A stretch of DNA of 64,000 bases from Grammothele lineata (lineage: Eukaryota; Basidiomycota; Agaricomycetes; Polyporales; Polyporaceae), in the NCBI GenBank assembly GCA_002150815.3, contig NDFF03000394.1:186001-250000 (forward strand), written 5' to 3'. The translations under genes were made by a program, and so were the position numbers. The notes under the pieces were generated by a model. The model was not told where the DNA came from. It ran no database searches and was given only the letters and a program-made list of their open reading frames with translations. This document shows positions 31,695-43,661 of this stretch, in pieces; position 1 is the stretch's first letter, and each line of letters opens with the position of its first letter.

Positions 31695-33807
31695 ATGTTC
31701 AGTGCCAGCATTGTTGCACTGGCGGTCGCCCTGGCACCGTTTGCCCGCGCCGCCGCGCCGGAGTGGGGTCAAGTAAGTCTATAACTGGAGCAAGAACTGG
31801 ACGCTTACTGACGGTTGCGTTAGTGCGGTGGCACAGGATGGACAGGAGAGACCAGTGCGTAATTTGCGCATACCCTGCCCGCGACCATTTTTCATCTCGT
31901 GCTCGTAGCGTGTGTTTCTGGAACTGTGTGTACGGTCTACAACCCATACTACTCTCAATGCGTTCCGGGAACTGCTACCACCACTGTCGTAACGCCCACC
32001 ACCACTGTCGCAACGCCTACCACCACTTCCACCTCCAGCGGATCTACCACGACAGTCGCGCCCGCACCTCCGAGCTCCACAGGCTTTGTCAAGGTCTCGG
32101 GGCAGAAGTTCACGTTGAACGGAGAGACTTACCCTCTTGTTGGGTGAGCTGGATGCCAAAGCTCTCGTTGATATGACATTGATGATGAAATCGTGGTTGA
32201 AGCGCAAACTCGTACTGGGTCGGCCTGATGGGTTATAGCACGACCGACATGAACAAGGCATTTTCTGATATAGCTGGAGCCGGTGGAACTACTGTTCGTA
32301 CATGGTGAGCGTTTCGGGACCTCTACAACTAGTTGTGGCGGCGTGAGAGAATATGAAGTTGTACTTACGGGGCACGACGTAGGGGTTTCAACGATGTTAC
32401 AAGTGCGAATGGTATCTACTACCAGCTTTGGGCGAACGGCAAAGGGACTGTCAACACGGGGTCGACCGGCCTCTTGAACTTCGGTAAGGTTCACCTTGTT
32501 GCCCTACTATATCATCTTCCAGCTAACGATGACCGTGGCTAGACAATGTCGTCGCTGCCGCGAAAGCAAACGGCATCCGCCTCATTGTGGCGCTGTGAGC
32601 CCATATCCTACGCACATGTCCGTTGATCGTTCCGCTCATCTGGTATAACATAGGACCAACAACTGGAGTGATTACGGCGGCATGGACGTTTACGTGTCCC
32701 AAATCACCGGCACTACGAACCATGACTACTTCTACACGAACGCAAGTGTCATCGTGAGTACAGCGCTTCTGGTCACTAGAAGAGGGGTTAGCTGACCTCG
32801 TACCACCGCATTCAGGCTGCGTTCAAGTCATATGTGCAGACGTTCGTCACCCGTTACAAGGACGAGCCGACCATCCTCGGTTGGGAGCTGGCGAACGAGC
32901 CGAGGTGCACGGGTTCCACCGGGTTAGTACTGCTAGTCATCTCAAGGAACTCTCATATTAACGTAGAACTGCCGGTGTTCAGAACCTCCACCGGCACTTG
33001 CAAAACCACGACTATTACGGAATGGGTGGCGGAGATGTCCGCGTTCATCAAGTCAATCGACTCGAACCATCTCGTGGCTATCGGTGATGAAGGGTTCTTC
33101 AATGACCCGGGTAACCCGAGCTACCCGTACCAGTGCGTTTCGCCTTTGACCACACACATAGGTCCCATCTGCTAACGTCACATTCAGGGGTTCAGAGGGC
33201 ATAGACTTCAATGCCAACTTGAACATCAGTTCGATCGACTTCGGTACTGCCCACGTAAGTCCACTTTAGCCTACTCGGAAGGAAGGCTGAGACCCTGACA
33301 CTCGGACCTTGACAGCTTTACCCGGTTGGTGCCCGACAGTCTTCTCCGTTGATTGGCAGCTGACACTGTTCACACAGGAGAGCTGGGGTCAGACCACTGA
33401 CCCGGTTGGATGGGGCTCTCAGTGGATCACCGACCACCAGACGTCGGGTGCTGCAGCCAACAAGCCTGTCATCTTGGAAGAGTTCGGCGTCACGAACAAC
33501 CAGTCTTCAACGTACACGACTTGGTACAACACCATCATTAGTACTGGTCTGACGGGTGACCTCATTTGGTACATCTATCATTCACAAGTACCGTAGAAGC
33601 TTCCGTGGACTAATAAATGTTGCAGGCAAGCTGGCTCGCACCTCTCGGTAGGCAGTACTCCAGACGATGGTTACGCTGTAAGTGTTCTTTTGCTGCTAAT
33701 TCCTATTTATGCCCTCTGTACTAAAGTGCGAGCTGCAGATCTACCCCGACGATCCTGTGTACCCCATTGAGTCTGCGCACGCGGCTGCTATTAAGGCCAG
33801 GGATTGA
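31695..33807 (+). CDS. Secreted CBM1-GH5 endo-beta-1,4-mannanase
   Basis: Exon 1 (31695-31772) encodes a signal peptide (MFSASIVALAVALAPFARA) and the start of an N-terminal CBM1 (PEWGQ). The module continues across two introns as CGGTGWTGE, CVSGTVCTVYN and PYYSQC. A Thr/Ser-rich linker follows, then a GH5 domain of the fungal mannanase type (subfamily 7 by resemblance): FTLNGETYPLVG, ANSYWVGL, the acid/base Glu in WELANEP, and the nucleophile Glu in VILEEFGV. About a dozen introns of 50-70 nt interrupt the gene. The C-terminus is SAHAAAIKARD then TGA at 33807. It should cleave beta-1,4-mannan backbones of softwood glucomannan, with the CBM1 anchoring it to cellulose. All catalytic segments are intact. 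Confidence 0.93.
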
Positions 33808-33913
33808 AGACTATTGATGTACGGTAGGCTAGGTTACGATACTGGTGAATCGTCGTTGCCCTTCGAGACTAGCTCCGCTCGTGATGTTGCCACCATGGAA
33901 GGGAAAAAAATAT

Positions 33914-33999
33914 GGGCATGTGGTGTAGTTGGTTATCACGCTCGCTTAGCATACGTTTGCACCTGCGAGAGGGGTCCGGTTCGATCCCGGACATGTCCA
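33914..33999 (+). tRNA. tRNA-Ala (AGC) with a 12-nt intron
   Basis: A complete cloverleaf can be folded by eye. The acceptor arm GGGCATG pairs with CATGTCC (one G-U), with discriminator A at 33999. The anticodon stem CTCGC (33941-33945) pairs with GCGAG (33965-33969). The loop is TTAGCA plus T, giving anticodon AGC at 33948-33950 (alanine). The T arm is TCCGG-TTCGATC-CCGGA. A 12-nt intron (33952-33963) sits one base 3' of the anticodon, the canonical site for eukaryotic nuclear tRNA introns. The spliced tRNA is 74 nt. A run of four T starts at 34000 and fits RNA polymerase III termination. Confidence 0.92.
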
Positions 34000-34003
34000 T
34001 TTT
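34000..34003 (+). terminator. RNA polymerase III terminator of tRNA-Ala
   Basis: TTTT directly after the discriminator base of the tRNA. Confidence 0.7.
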
Positions 34004-34439
34004 GATCAAATCGCAATTGACCGATGTTCGAATAAAACATATTTGGCACGTGGTGGCGATGCCTACTGGCCGATGACGTGTACAGTCGTTTAAACGTGCC
34101 AACCTGACGCTGACGAAGATGTTCAACCATATTCCCTGAACCCCCACTCTCTTATTTTACACACATTCCGAATATTAGACGACTTTCCGAATGTAACAAG
34201 TCAGCTTATCATAAGTGATCCCGTGCCTCGTACTACAGCCAGTCAGAGGAGACGCTCTGGGCAACACGATTCCGAATATCGCGGCCCATTCGGAATTCGA
34301 GCGCCCCAACTCTCAGGAGGAGACGTCCGACAGCAGCCAATCCAGAGGTGGCTCGAGACTGTCTAGGTCGTCTTCAATCTGCATATAAGCCGGTGAGGGA
34401 TTCGAATTCACTCGACATTCCTACCACCAGCTTGCCATC

Positions 34440-35749
34440 ATGTTCAAACCTTCTGTCCTCACTCGCACTACCCATGCCTGCGCCCCTACTTCCATCCCTC
34501 GCTCTCGACTAGTTCACACCATTGCTTCTACAGCCCGCACGCATGCTACTACATCGACTCGTGCGTCGCTCACGCGGGCCTTTTCCACCGCCACCACTAC
34601 ATCGACCGGGCCTTCCCATTCCGACCTCGGTCTTATGTCGCGCGCCAGGGCGAACAAAATCCCTCCCGCCGAACCATGGAGACGTCATATGAGTCAAGAT
34701 CCACAGACACCCAACGTGTTCACTTTCTTCGAGAAAGCGACCTCCACATGGCAGTACATCGTCGTCGACCCTAAGACCTCTGAAGCGGCCATCATCGACC
34801 CGGTTCTCGATTATGACCCAGCTTCGGGCGCCATTACGACATCGACCGCCGACGGCCTTGTCTCGTTTGTGGAACATAACGCGCTGAAGGTCGTCAGAGT
34901 ACTGTGAGTTCGTTCTTGTTGACTTGTTGGCCTGGGCGCTGAGCACCGGACTCTAGCGAAACGCACGCGCACGCAGACCATCTGACGGCGGCGCAGTACC
35001 TGAAGCAGCAGTTTGGTGGCAACATACCTGTCTGTATTGGTCAGCGCATCACCCAGGTTCAGCAAACCTTCGCGCCCGTCTACGGTCTCGATGCGGCGTC
35101 GCTGGAGCACTCGTTCGATGTCTATTTCAAGGATGACGAAGAGTTCAAGTTAGGCAATTTGTCGAGTAGCGTCATGCATCTCCCTGGGCATACGCCAGAT
35201 CACGTCGGCTTTGTCATCGGGAAGGCGGTGTTCACCGGGGATTCCATCTTCAACGTAGGCGTCCTTGGCGTCCCGGGGTCGAGACGCGCGCTCACCTTCC
35301 CGTCCCTTGTAGCCCGACGTTGGCTCGGCCCGGGCCGACTTCCCAGGCGGAAACGTAGAGATGCTATATTCGGTACGATGCCAATCTCCGAGGCTCTGAG
35401 TTTCATGTTGCCAGTCGCCCACTTATACTTCGTCTTACAGTCGATGCAGCGTTTGCTGTCACTGCCCGAAGATTACCGCCTCTATGTAGGGCACGACTAC
35501 CCGCAGAGCCGTGACCAGACCTGCTTTAGCACCGTGGCCGAGCAGCGTGAGAAGAACAAGCATGTCAAATTGGGCACGGATGCGACAGCGTTCATCCAGT
35601 TCCGAAAAGAGCGCGACGCGGTCCTCGGCGCCCCTCGGCTACTACATCCATCCTTGCAGGTCAACATTCGCGCAGGCAGGCTGCCCCCGCCAGACGCGAA
35701 CGGAAAAGTCTATATGCGTACCCCTGTGTTATCCGATGTGACGCTGTAA
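34440..35749 (+). CDS. Mitochondrial ETHE1-like persulfide dioxygenase (metallo-beta-lactamase fold)
   Basis: Exons 34440-34903, 34957-35254, 35313-35372 and 35441-35749 sum to 376 residues. The first 75 residues are rich in Arg, Ser and Thr and lack acids, as in a mitochondrial presequence. The catalytic domain has the metal-binding signature THAHADH, then GHTPDHVG, FTGDSIF, PDVGSARADFPGG and VGHDYP. The last two resemble ETHE1/persulfide dioxygenases more than glyoxalase II. The predicted reaction is oxidation of glutathione persulfide to sulfite in the mitochondrial matrix. A general hydroxyacylglutathione hydrolase is the alternative. All metal ligands appear intact. Confidence 0.88.
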
Positions 35750-36237
35750 TGCGTAGTCGTTCCGTATACTATTTACCGGCTCTTAATCTCATGTCAGCTG
35801 CACTACCCCATGGCGTAAATACAGCTTTGGCTTACATGCTCCTCTATATTGCATTCGTCCAGTGTAGTTCTTTATTTCACAATGGGTAGGAGGTGTACCA
35901 CATTGCGCGTATGTGAGGTGCCTTCAGAGTAATAATTCCGTCGGTCTCATGCCGCGGTGTGGCTGTCCGGTGTACACAGGACGCTTGGAGATTCGGACTC
36001 GACGGCCATGCTCTTGCTTTGGTTTCATCGAGATTTGACGTCGTGGCTAATGATCCCAGTCCTGAGCATGATTAATGGCCGCGACAGCATCTCGCATTCC
36101 ACGTGCTTCCTTGTGGCTTCCTATACTCGTCCCTCTTAATTACACCTGAGGCGACAACGTCTCACCCCAATCATCCTCGATCTTCGCTCACAAGCTACCG
36201 CACCCCGCGTTCTCCACTTAGATCCAATCGTCTCTGC
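35750..36237. other. Intergenic region upstream of F-box gene
   Basis: About 490 bp holding the dioxygenase 3' region and the F-box leader. The F-box frame stays open for some 130 nt upstream of its chosen ATG. Nothing else recognised. Confidence 0.5.
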
Positions 36238-37536
36238 ATGTGCGCGAACGACGTTCCTCTCGAAGTCTGGCAGCAAATCTTCGGTTACGCGTGCTGTGAC
36301 GGAGGGCGCACCGGACTGTCCCTCGCACTTGTTTCGCGGTTCTTCCACAATGCGACACACCCCGTACGACTCCGCTCTCTCGCATTCTACTCTCTACGCA
36401 GCATATGTCAATTCCTGGAGTTCATAAGAGCGCAGCAAGCAAGGACTCACCGCCCGCCCAAGATCCTACATCTACTCCTATCCTTCTCCAACCCCCGCGA
36501 CCCCGATGGACCGGCAATTGAAGACAACGCCGAGCCTGATCCGTACATGTGGCTCCGTGTCCGTCAACAGCGCGAGCACGAAAAGGCGGCCTGGGATCGT
36601 CAATTTATGCTGCTCGTCCCCGCCCTGCTTGCACTCGCCGCTCCCAACCTCGAGACCCTCGCACTCCTGCAATCCGATGGCCACGCATGTCCTGTCATGG
36701 CCGACGCCGAGCCAATGCCGCGTCTGCGGGAGCTGACTCTCCTTACGGGTGTCGCGGTCATGCTCAGCGATCGCGATCTAGGCGCACCGGGAGATGCGAC
36801 ATACGCTAGAAGCCCAGAATTCCCCGCGGCCCCCTCCCCTTCACCGAATCCCGCACCACGTCCACACTACCCACGCTCGACCGCCGCCTCCGGACCCGAA
36901 GCTGCTGTCGTCGTAGATGGGTTACCTGCGACGCCATCAACCGGGGAATGCGGGCGAGGCAGCCACGCGCGCGTCTTCCCAGCGCTCGAGCGCTTGCACA
37001 TCGTATGCGGCAGGCACCGCGACTGGACGCTGCGCACGACGCTCGAGTGCCTTCCCCGAATGACGCCCTCGCTCTCGCATCTCCGCATCTCCAACGCGAC
37101 ATACACGCACGGCAGGGATGACTGCATTCCCGTCTTCCTCCGTCGCGCGCTTGCACCGCCACATATCGCGCAACTCCGCGATCGCGAGCAGCGCCTGCCT
37201 CGCGCGCCTTGGGATTTTTGCCACGCCGGGGAGGACACCGCGGTGCATGTGGAGGGGACCGGGGAGGGAGACACCGCGCCCGCGTTGCCCGCACTCAGGA
37301 GCGTCATTGTGCACTCGGTACCACCTCCTCCCGGAGGCCGATGCCAGAATCCATACGAAGACTATCGCGTGCTGGTCGATTCCGTGCGTTCGACGGCGTC
37401 GGCGTGCGAGGAAACACCGGGGAGCGATGTCCGTGTCCAGTGGATGGAGAGTGAGCGGACGCGGCACCAAGAATGGGAGCGTATGATTGAGGCACAGTGG
37501 GTTGACCGCGTGCAGGGCGGGCGTGGTTGCTGGTAG
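36238..37536 (+). CDS. F-box protein
   Basis: An apparently intronless gene of about 432 residues. The N-terminus MCANDVPLEVWQQIFGYAC is a typical F-box start (Leu/Pro followed by the WxxIF helix), continuing with LSLALVSRFFHNATHP. Such proteins bind Skp1 and bring substrates to an SCF ubiquitin ligase; basidiomycetes have large lineage-specific families. The remaining 380 residues contain short leucine-rich stretches (ILHLLLSF, LETLALL, LRELTLLTG) and a low-complexity Pro/Ala segment, but no defined substrate-binding repeat. I chose the ATG at 36238 because the F-box begins right after it; the upstream open frame is polar and does not look coding. Confidence 0.75.
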   Translation: MCANDVPLEVWQQIFGYACCDGGRTGLSLALVSRFFHNATHPVRLRSLAFYSLRSICQFLEFIRAQQARTHRPPKILHLLLSFSNPRDPDGPAIEDNAEPDPYMWLRVRQQREHEKAAWDRQFMLLVPALLALAAPNLETLALLQSDGHACPVMADAEPMPRLRELTLLTGVAVMLSDRDLGAPGDATYARSPEFPAAPSPSPNPAPRPHYPRSTAASGPEAAVVVDGLPATPSTGECGRGSHARVFPALERLHIVCGRHRDWTLRTTLECLPRMTPSLSHLRISNATYTHGRDDCIPVFLRRALAPPHIAQLRDREQRLPRAPWDFCHAGEDTAVHVEGTGEGDTAPALPALRSVIVHSVPPPPGGRCQNPYEDYRVLVDSVRSTASACEETPGSDVRVQWMESERTRHQEWERMIEAQWVDRVQGGRGCW

Positions 37537-39019
37537 GGATTCAGGGGCGAAGATTAGTTGGGGAAAAGGCTCGAACTTGAACGTCTAGGAACCAACTGTA
37601 CGAGGACTTGATACGGACTCACATGAGCATCTTGGTTTAGTTATGTCATGTGCACCGTTTCAGATACGTGTCATTGATACGAGCGCAGAAAGGCGCAGAT
37701 TCTACAGTATGAAGCTGCGGACGAGCAGTGGAATCAAGGCCGTCTATGGGCATATTACTAGCACCGCGTGCGGTAACATGTGCAGTACTGCGGTGTACAG
37801 CCCACAGCTGACTGTGACTCACTAGTATGATCTTTGATTCTTGCATTGTATAATTACACTGAGCACATGTCGACCGTCTAGGTGATGGAGCAAAACTCAA
37901 CGAAAACATGCGACGAGACGCGTTGATCGCGACACAAGCACCACCACCCACCCACTAGACTCAGCAAGATTCGCGACCCATTTGAAATAGTAGACTCACA
38001 TAGATCTATCAGGAGGTATATTTGCGATATCAATGCACGGTCAACGCGTATTATGGGGCCCTTCTGTGAACGGCTATGTCACAGGGACATGCAATTGCGG
38101 GGAGGTAGCCTGTTCACCAACGTCATTTTGTGCAGCTTGCGCGGGCGCATCCTCAAAAGGGCCTATGCATTCAGAGGTTCATGTAGTTTATCAACGTATC
38201 AATAAGACCTGTCGTGATGTTCCAGTCAGTCATGCGTAATTTCCCCGTCTAACTAGAGGGTGAACCATGACCTCAAAAGAATCAGCTGAGTCTTGGGAAA
38301 TGTCTTATGACTGCACAGTCTAGTAGGCCCCCATGCAGTGCGTTCATAGGGCGCAGTCAATGGTTCCACAATATTTGAGTATCTATCTGGATATCTTGGG
38401 GGAGCCCTTGGACCATGTTCCATGACCGGATGTAGTAGTTTTGCAAAGAGTCTGAAGACGCCAGCTCGTGGCGTGCCCGAAGATTCCCGATCAGCTGTGA
38501 CACAATAGTGTGACTGACGCGTTAGTAACCTGTGACAACCGCGACAGCCGCGCGACGCGTTCACTTACCACCTTGATGTTCTTCCGACCGCGATCGACCC
38601 TCCTCCTGTGAGACCAGAGATCAATTTCCTGTTGCACTGCAAGATATTCCGAAATTGCTCTGCAATCAGGGCTTTCTGTGCTCCGACACTTCCACATCGC
38701 CAGTGAACGTTACTGAACGTCAATTGACCTGGGCTCTTCCTCATGTCTATCAATTCATCGCGCTCTAAGACTACTGAACGTAAAAGACTATTTCTACATG
38801 GACTGAAACCGTGTCGGTGAGTAAATATGGCTCTCCTCACAGCTTTATTGGCTTATGACCGCATACATAGAGCTTCCAGCAATAACGGCTCTCTAGAAGG
38901 CATGTGATGGCTTGTTTTTCAAAAGGTCAAACATGTACTGAAGGCCTGCTTTCGTTACAGTGTTTTCAAGAGCCACTAAACGTCCAAAGACGGATGGCTT
39001 GAATTCGCGCTACGACCGC
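37537..39019. other. Intergenic region between F-box and disordered-protein genes
   Basis: About 1.5 kb, AT-richer than its surroundings, with only short open frames. A plausible splice acceptor (CGTTACAG, ending at 38959) precedes the long frame of the next gene, so a small 5' exon may lie in the right part. I could not identify it. Confidence 0.5.
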
Positions 39020-40954
39020 ATGGTCCGCACTGTCAACACGGTCTATCCCGACCACGCGGGTCTCCTTCAGTCAAATCGCTCGCAACGAGAGCGTGTCTCT
39101 TCTTCGCCATCCGCTACAGCCTCTGATGTTCTCGACACACCTGCAAAAGGCGAAAAGCATTATAACGACACCTTGAGGGACGCAGATACTGGTATACAAA
39201 GGACTCGTTCGAGCTACCCTCCGTCAGCAATGGAGCTGGTCCATCCTTTCCATCCTTCAGCCTTCTTCAGCCCCACTGCTGATCGAAACGCCCCGGGCAG
39301 TGATATGGATAATCTTCCTATGTGGCTGCGAGGCACTATCTCCACACTTGACGATAAACATCCCTTGCGGGCTCTGCTCCCGGACACACCAGGTCGACAT
39401 TCAAGCCCATCCGACCTCCAGCCGAGCTCGGAAAGGGATACGACTCCTGAGACAGAAAACTCTCTATTCGCCTTCCGTTCCCCATCTCTCATGCCTGACA
39501 TTTCGAGAGTACCAAGACAGCCGCCCTCTGGCATTTCATCAACCCAGGGGATACCGACTCATCTCGGGCAAGATGCCATCGATGAGAGTGCTTGCGAACA
39601 GCCAACTTGGCTCCCGTTCTCTGATCCAGGTCCTGCTTCATCTATCGCACTTCCTACCCCCAACTTAGCTCTATGGCCCCCGATCTTCGCGCAAAACCAC
39701 CCTGGCTGCCCTGTCTACGAACCCGGCGCTCGTCTGTCCTCCAGCAACGTATACCCGCTCTCTGTCCCCATCTCCCCTCATACCAGAGTTGATCACCACC
39801 TCTCACGTCCTGCTAGCGACGCAGCCCAGCCACTTAGGCACCCTATGCAACTCAGTTCCCCGCCCCTCTTTGATTCAGGGTTAGCAATACTACCTTACCT
39901 TGAACCTACGCACCCACGAGAACCTACTTCATCCAAGTCGACCCCAATCACTTGTTCACTCCCTCCGATGAGCACGGATACTTCTCTACTTTCTGGACAG
40001 TTCTTGTCGGATGTTAGGTCTCCCCGACGTTCTCTGCAAAGGTCTTTAGGAGGCTCGATAGACCACACGACACTTGACTTCAAGTGGGAAAGATTTGATC
40101 GCCGTCATATTATCCTAGACGATACTTCTTCATCGCCCGTGCATGACGACGTCGACTCGGAGGCTGCTTTCTGGGGTCATCCTTCACCACATATAGTCGA
40201 CACCGACGGCAGGGCAAGTGACCTACAACACGTCCCAGAAACCCGAAACACTTCCCGGGCCTCTACCAGACATGAAACTACCGCTCTCCCCGTACCGCTG
40301 CAAGCCAATGCGCGAGCTGTTAAAAGTAGTCGAACTCAGCATAGCGATCCCGACGGCAACGTCAGAGCGCATCAATCTAGCCCTAACCGGTTTGCCTGGA
40401 TTGTGCCTCCTCGGGATGGCCTCCTTCAGCCCCAGTTCGAACCCACCACCAACACTGCTCCCTCTACTCCTGACCGGCATCCTGGGGAAGGCGGCGCAAT
40501 TTTTCCAGAAGCAGACGAGGCACGACTCAAACACCAGCCAGAACGACCATGTTTTGCTCCAGCACCTGGTATCTATGTGTCTCCGCTGCAAGATGCATCT
40601 AGGATAATGGTCGACAAACCAGGAAATCGGCCAAATACTGGAAATAAGATGGCTCCCAACGACATGGCGGGAGGACCTGTTTCGGCGGGGTTAGTCCTAG
40701 AGGTACGTTCAACGTAGTTCAGCGTCCTTGCACGTACTCAAGTTGAGGAACAGACAGAGTACATACCGGCACAGTCCTCTCATCCTGAGCCTCGAGCGAT
40801 GCCCGAAGTGGCCGATGGAAAGTTTGCTTCGGGCTCGAACGCCTCGAACTATGATCACGACGTCTGTGGGAAGGATCAGTTCGAGGGTGAAGGGAGCGGG
40901 TTGCCGGAACAATCTCAGGAAACGAACGACAGTATCGAATCGTGGAATGATTAG
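39020..40954 (+). CDS. Large Ser/Pro-rich, probably disordered protein (unknown function)
   Basis: A long frame runs from about 38960 to 40702. A second exon (40754-40954) follows after a 51-nt GT-AG intron, keeps phase and adds 66 acidic residues ending SIESWND before TAG. The first in-frame ATG is at 39020; residues before it (RATKRPKTDG) look coding and follow a good acceptor, so the true start is probably in an upstream exon. The product is about 630 residues, rich in Ser, Pro, Thr and His, with no predicted membrane segment and no domain I recognise. Short basic runs near the N-terminus could be nuclear localisation signals. Open length and the clean second exon support a real gene. Its function is unknown. 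Confidence 0.6.
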
Positions 40955-41620
40955 GTCCGCGCACCAGTCAAATATTTCGAACTCGGTGATTGATATTTGC
41001 GCGTTCAAGGCTTTGGTGTCAGATGTTCTCATATAGAGCCTAATTCTAACGCGAGGTAGTTCCGAATATCTCAGGAGACGGATTGTCAATCAGGGGTGTC
41101 AGGTACTTAAGCGGGAGCGCCTTCGGATGCTCTCGGGCGGCGCAAATCCCATGCCCACATGAAAGCTGAAGAGCCGAAGCGTCCACGAGGTAAAGCCATG
41201 CCATATCATCCCCGTCACGGTCTGGCCACCCGCTAGGTAAGGTACTGTCATTCGATTGCATCGGAAGTTTGCTCATTGAATATCGAAGGCTCGAACCGGT
41301 GAATTGCTCGTGTGGCAACGATGACGTGAATTTGCGCTTTGCCTTATGGGCATCAAAAATGTTCTCCCCAAGGACCTGCTTGGGGATATGCGGTGAAATA
41401 CATAACCACATCGTACAGCGTATGACATCCCGTAATAGATTCTTATGATCGACGGGCTCCGATGCGTCGGAGGAATCATGCAGTCTGGCCTCTCGCCGGT
41501 CCTCGCTAGAGCGTTGGCTCTTCCGCTCTACCCCAAGGAGGTGGATGTTGGGCGCTGAAACCATAGTCAAAAAGGCCGTCTAAATCTCTGAAAGGTCTTC
41601 AGGTGATTATCTTGCCCTCC
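40955..41620. other. Intergenic region upstream of S10 carboxypeptidase-like gene
   Basis: About 670 bp. The minus strand has a frame of 174 codons (41570-41046) with no recognisable domain or composition bias. I regard it as doubtful and do not call a gene. The right end is the promoter of the S10-like gene. Confidence 0.45.
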
Positions 41621-43661
41621 ATGCCGTCCACGGTGGTCTTTGCTATAGCTGCCGTTGTATCTATCGCGCTGCAGGGAGTCGTTCTCGGTCGTGCGAGCAT
41701 TCGCCAGAACACCGGGCTCCGGGTCACCGAGAACAGTGGTGTCTGTGAGACGACCCCGGGAGTCTATCAGGCATCTGGGTATGGTGATATCGCTTCGGAC
41801 TCGAGCATATGGTATGTGCGGCGCGTCCTTCATTACTAATCCATAGTCTTGCGCGCTGATTCCACTCCCTTCCTGCGTACTAGGTTCTGGTTTTTCGAAG
41901 CTCGTCACAACCCGGACACTGCCCCAGTTACATTATGGCTCCAGGGCGAAGTGAGCGCGGTGCTTCTGTACACGTATGCATGCATTTATCTGACTGTATG
42001 CACTTTCAGGGAGGGTATTCTAGTATGGTCGGCCTCTTCACTGAGAACGGCCCCTGTCATCTCAACGACGACGGCGACGGCGTCTCCCTTAACCCGTTCT
42101 CCTTCAACGAGGTTTCTAACGTGTAGGACCCGCATATATAGTAATGGAAAGTGAGCAGTATTGATCCTTATTTTTTCTGCTTCCATAGCCTCTACATCGA
42201 CCCAGCGCCGGGCGTCGGCTTTTCCACTGGGTCTAGGAACCTGACAACGTCTGAGCAATCGGCTGAAGATACATGGGCCGTGGGTATATTCTGTCTTGAG
42301 TTTCATCTTACTCGTAGACGTTTTTGATTTTTTGGTAGTTCCTCCAATTATTCTTCGCAGATCCACGTTTCTCGAAATACCAGAAGAACGACTTCGGTCT
42401 TTGGAGCGAGCATTATGGCGGAAATCTTGTCTCCACGGCTGCTACGTGCGTCTGGTTACAACTGATCTTTCATATCGTTGTTTGTCTAACCTTTCTACAA
42501 AGTTATATGCTGTCTCAAAATGATGCTATTGATGCTGGCACCGTGTCGGGCATCAAGATTAACGTTAAGAACATTGGTTTGGGTGGTCCATACATGGTGC
42601 GGAGAACTCGTATGCGCACTGTATATACTCCCCCAGCTGACCTGCTACGCAACCTAGGATCCTCTGGTTCAGCTACCATGGTATCTCGACTACGCGGTTG
42701 GGAATCCGTGAGTGACTGAGCTGTAAGGTCCTCGCGTTGTTCTAAGTTTAAGCCTTCGCATCCAGCTATACTCAACTCGTCTCCGCTTCGACGATCCTGG
42801 CCCAATGTCGTCTCTGGCATCATGAAGAAGGCGCGTACTCGACCTCGGAAGTCACCGCCCTAATTCTCGGACTGACGGCATGATTCTAGGTCCAGAACTG
42901 CTACTCCAGTGATCCCTCGAACAACCTCGTCTGCTGGGACGCCGTGCTCGCCGCCGACCTCGACTACATCGACCCTCTAGCCGGCTCGTTCAACCGCTTC
43001 AACGTGAAGACGAACAAGTCCGACCCATCGACGACGCCCTTCCTATCGCGCGCGGACGTGCAGGCCAAGATCGGCGCGGTAGGCAACTACACGGAGGACA
43101 ATATCTTCGTCGCGTACAACTTCGAGACGTCCGGCGCGTGGATCCGCAACACCCGCCCACTGCTCGAGGGCCTGATTAACAAGGGTGTGCAGACTACGAT
43201 GTGGGCCGGGGACGCGGTACGCGCTCAGTTCTCCACCCTTAAATTACGTAGAACTGACTGGCGCGCGGCGTTGTTCCGGACCGGCCGTCTACAGGACTTC
43301 GAGGGGAACTACTTGATGACCGAGGCACTCGCCACGGAGCTCGCTACGGACGCGACGGCCAACTTCTACTTCACGCCCTTCAGCACCTACACCGTCGGCG
43401 GCCAGGTGGTCGGCCAGTTCAAGGCCCTCCCGCCCTTCTCTTACGTCCGTCTCCAGGGAGCGTGAGTGTTTAACGTTTACCCCTTCTCTCCGTCTCGGCG
43501 CGAGCGCCCCGTGGGCGAGGACAGGGCAACGCTGACCGGATCTCGCACCCGACAGGGGACACAACATTGGGGATTTTGCCACCGGCTCGCTGGGGAGGGG
43601 TCAAGCCGCATTGCAGGTGTTCAACCAGACCATCCATGGCGCCGTACTGTCCGCCGACTGA
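41621..43661 (+). CDS. Serine carboxypeptidase (S10)-like secreted protein with altered nucleophile motif
   Basis: Starts with a signal peptide (about residues 1-25, VVFAIAAVVSIALQGVVLG). Family S10 segments appear in order over eight or more exons: FWFFEARHNPDTAPVTLWLQG, SSMVGLFTENGPC, NEVSNVLYID, PGVGFS, FGLWSEHYGGN, WAGDA joined to DFEG, and GAGHNIGDFAT. The catalytic Asp (GDADF) and His (GAGHN) positions are kept. The nucleophile motif, normally ESYGG, reads EHYGG with a His codon at 42411-42413. The oxyanion-hole motif, normally GGPGxSS, reads GEGGYSS across an intron. It may be an inactive S10 homologue or a divergent subfamily. The C-terminus is AVLSAD then TGA. The protein is secreted, probably extracellular or vacuolar. 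Confidence 0.82.

Larger units (their letters stand above)
33808..34439. other. Intergenic region carrying tRNA-Ala
   Basis: About 630 bp between two plus-strand protein genes. It contains the tRNA-Ala gene at 33914-33999 and, to its right, the promoter of the dioxygenase gene. No other feature seen. Confidence 0.6.

Noticed and set aside
34440..35749. Glyoxalase II identity for the metallo-beta-lactamase protein
   Set aside because: The segment PDVGSARADFPGG and the mitochondrial leader fit ETHE1-like persulfide dioxygenases better; kept as an alternative only.
41046..41570. Minus-strand frame of 174 codons between the disordered protein and the S10-like gene
   Set aside because: No domain, signal or conserved pattern, and no exon partners; left as part of the intergenic region.
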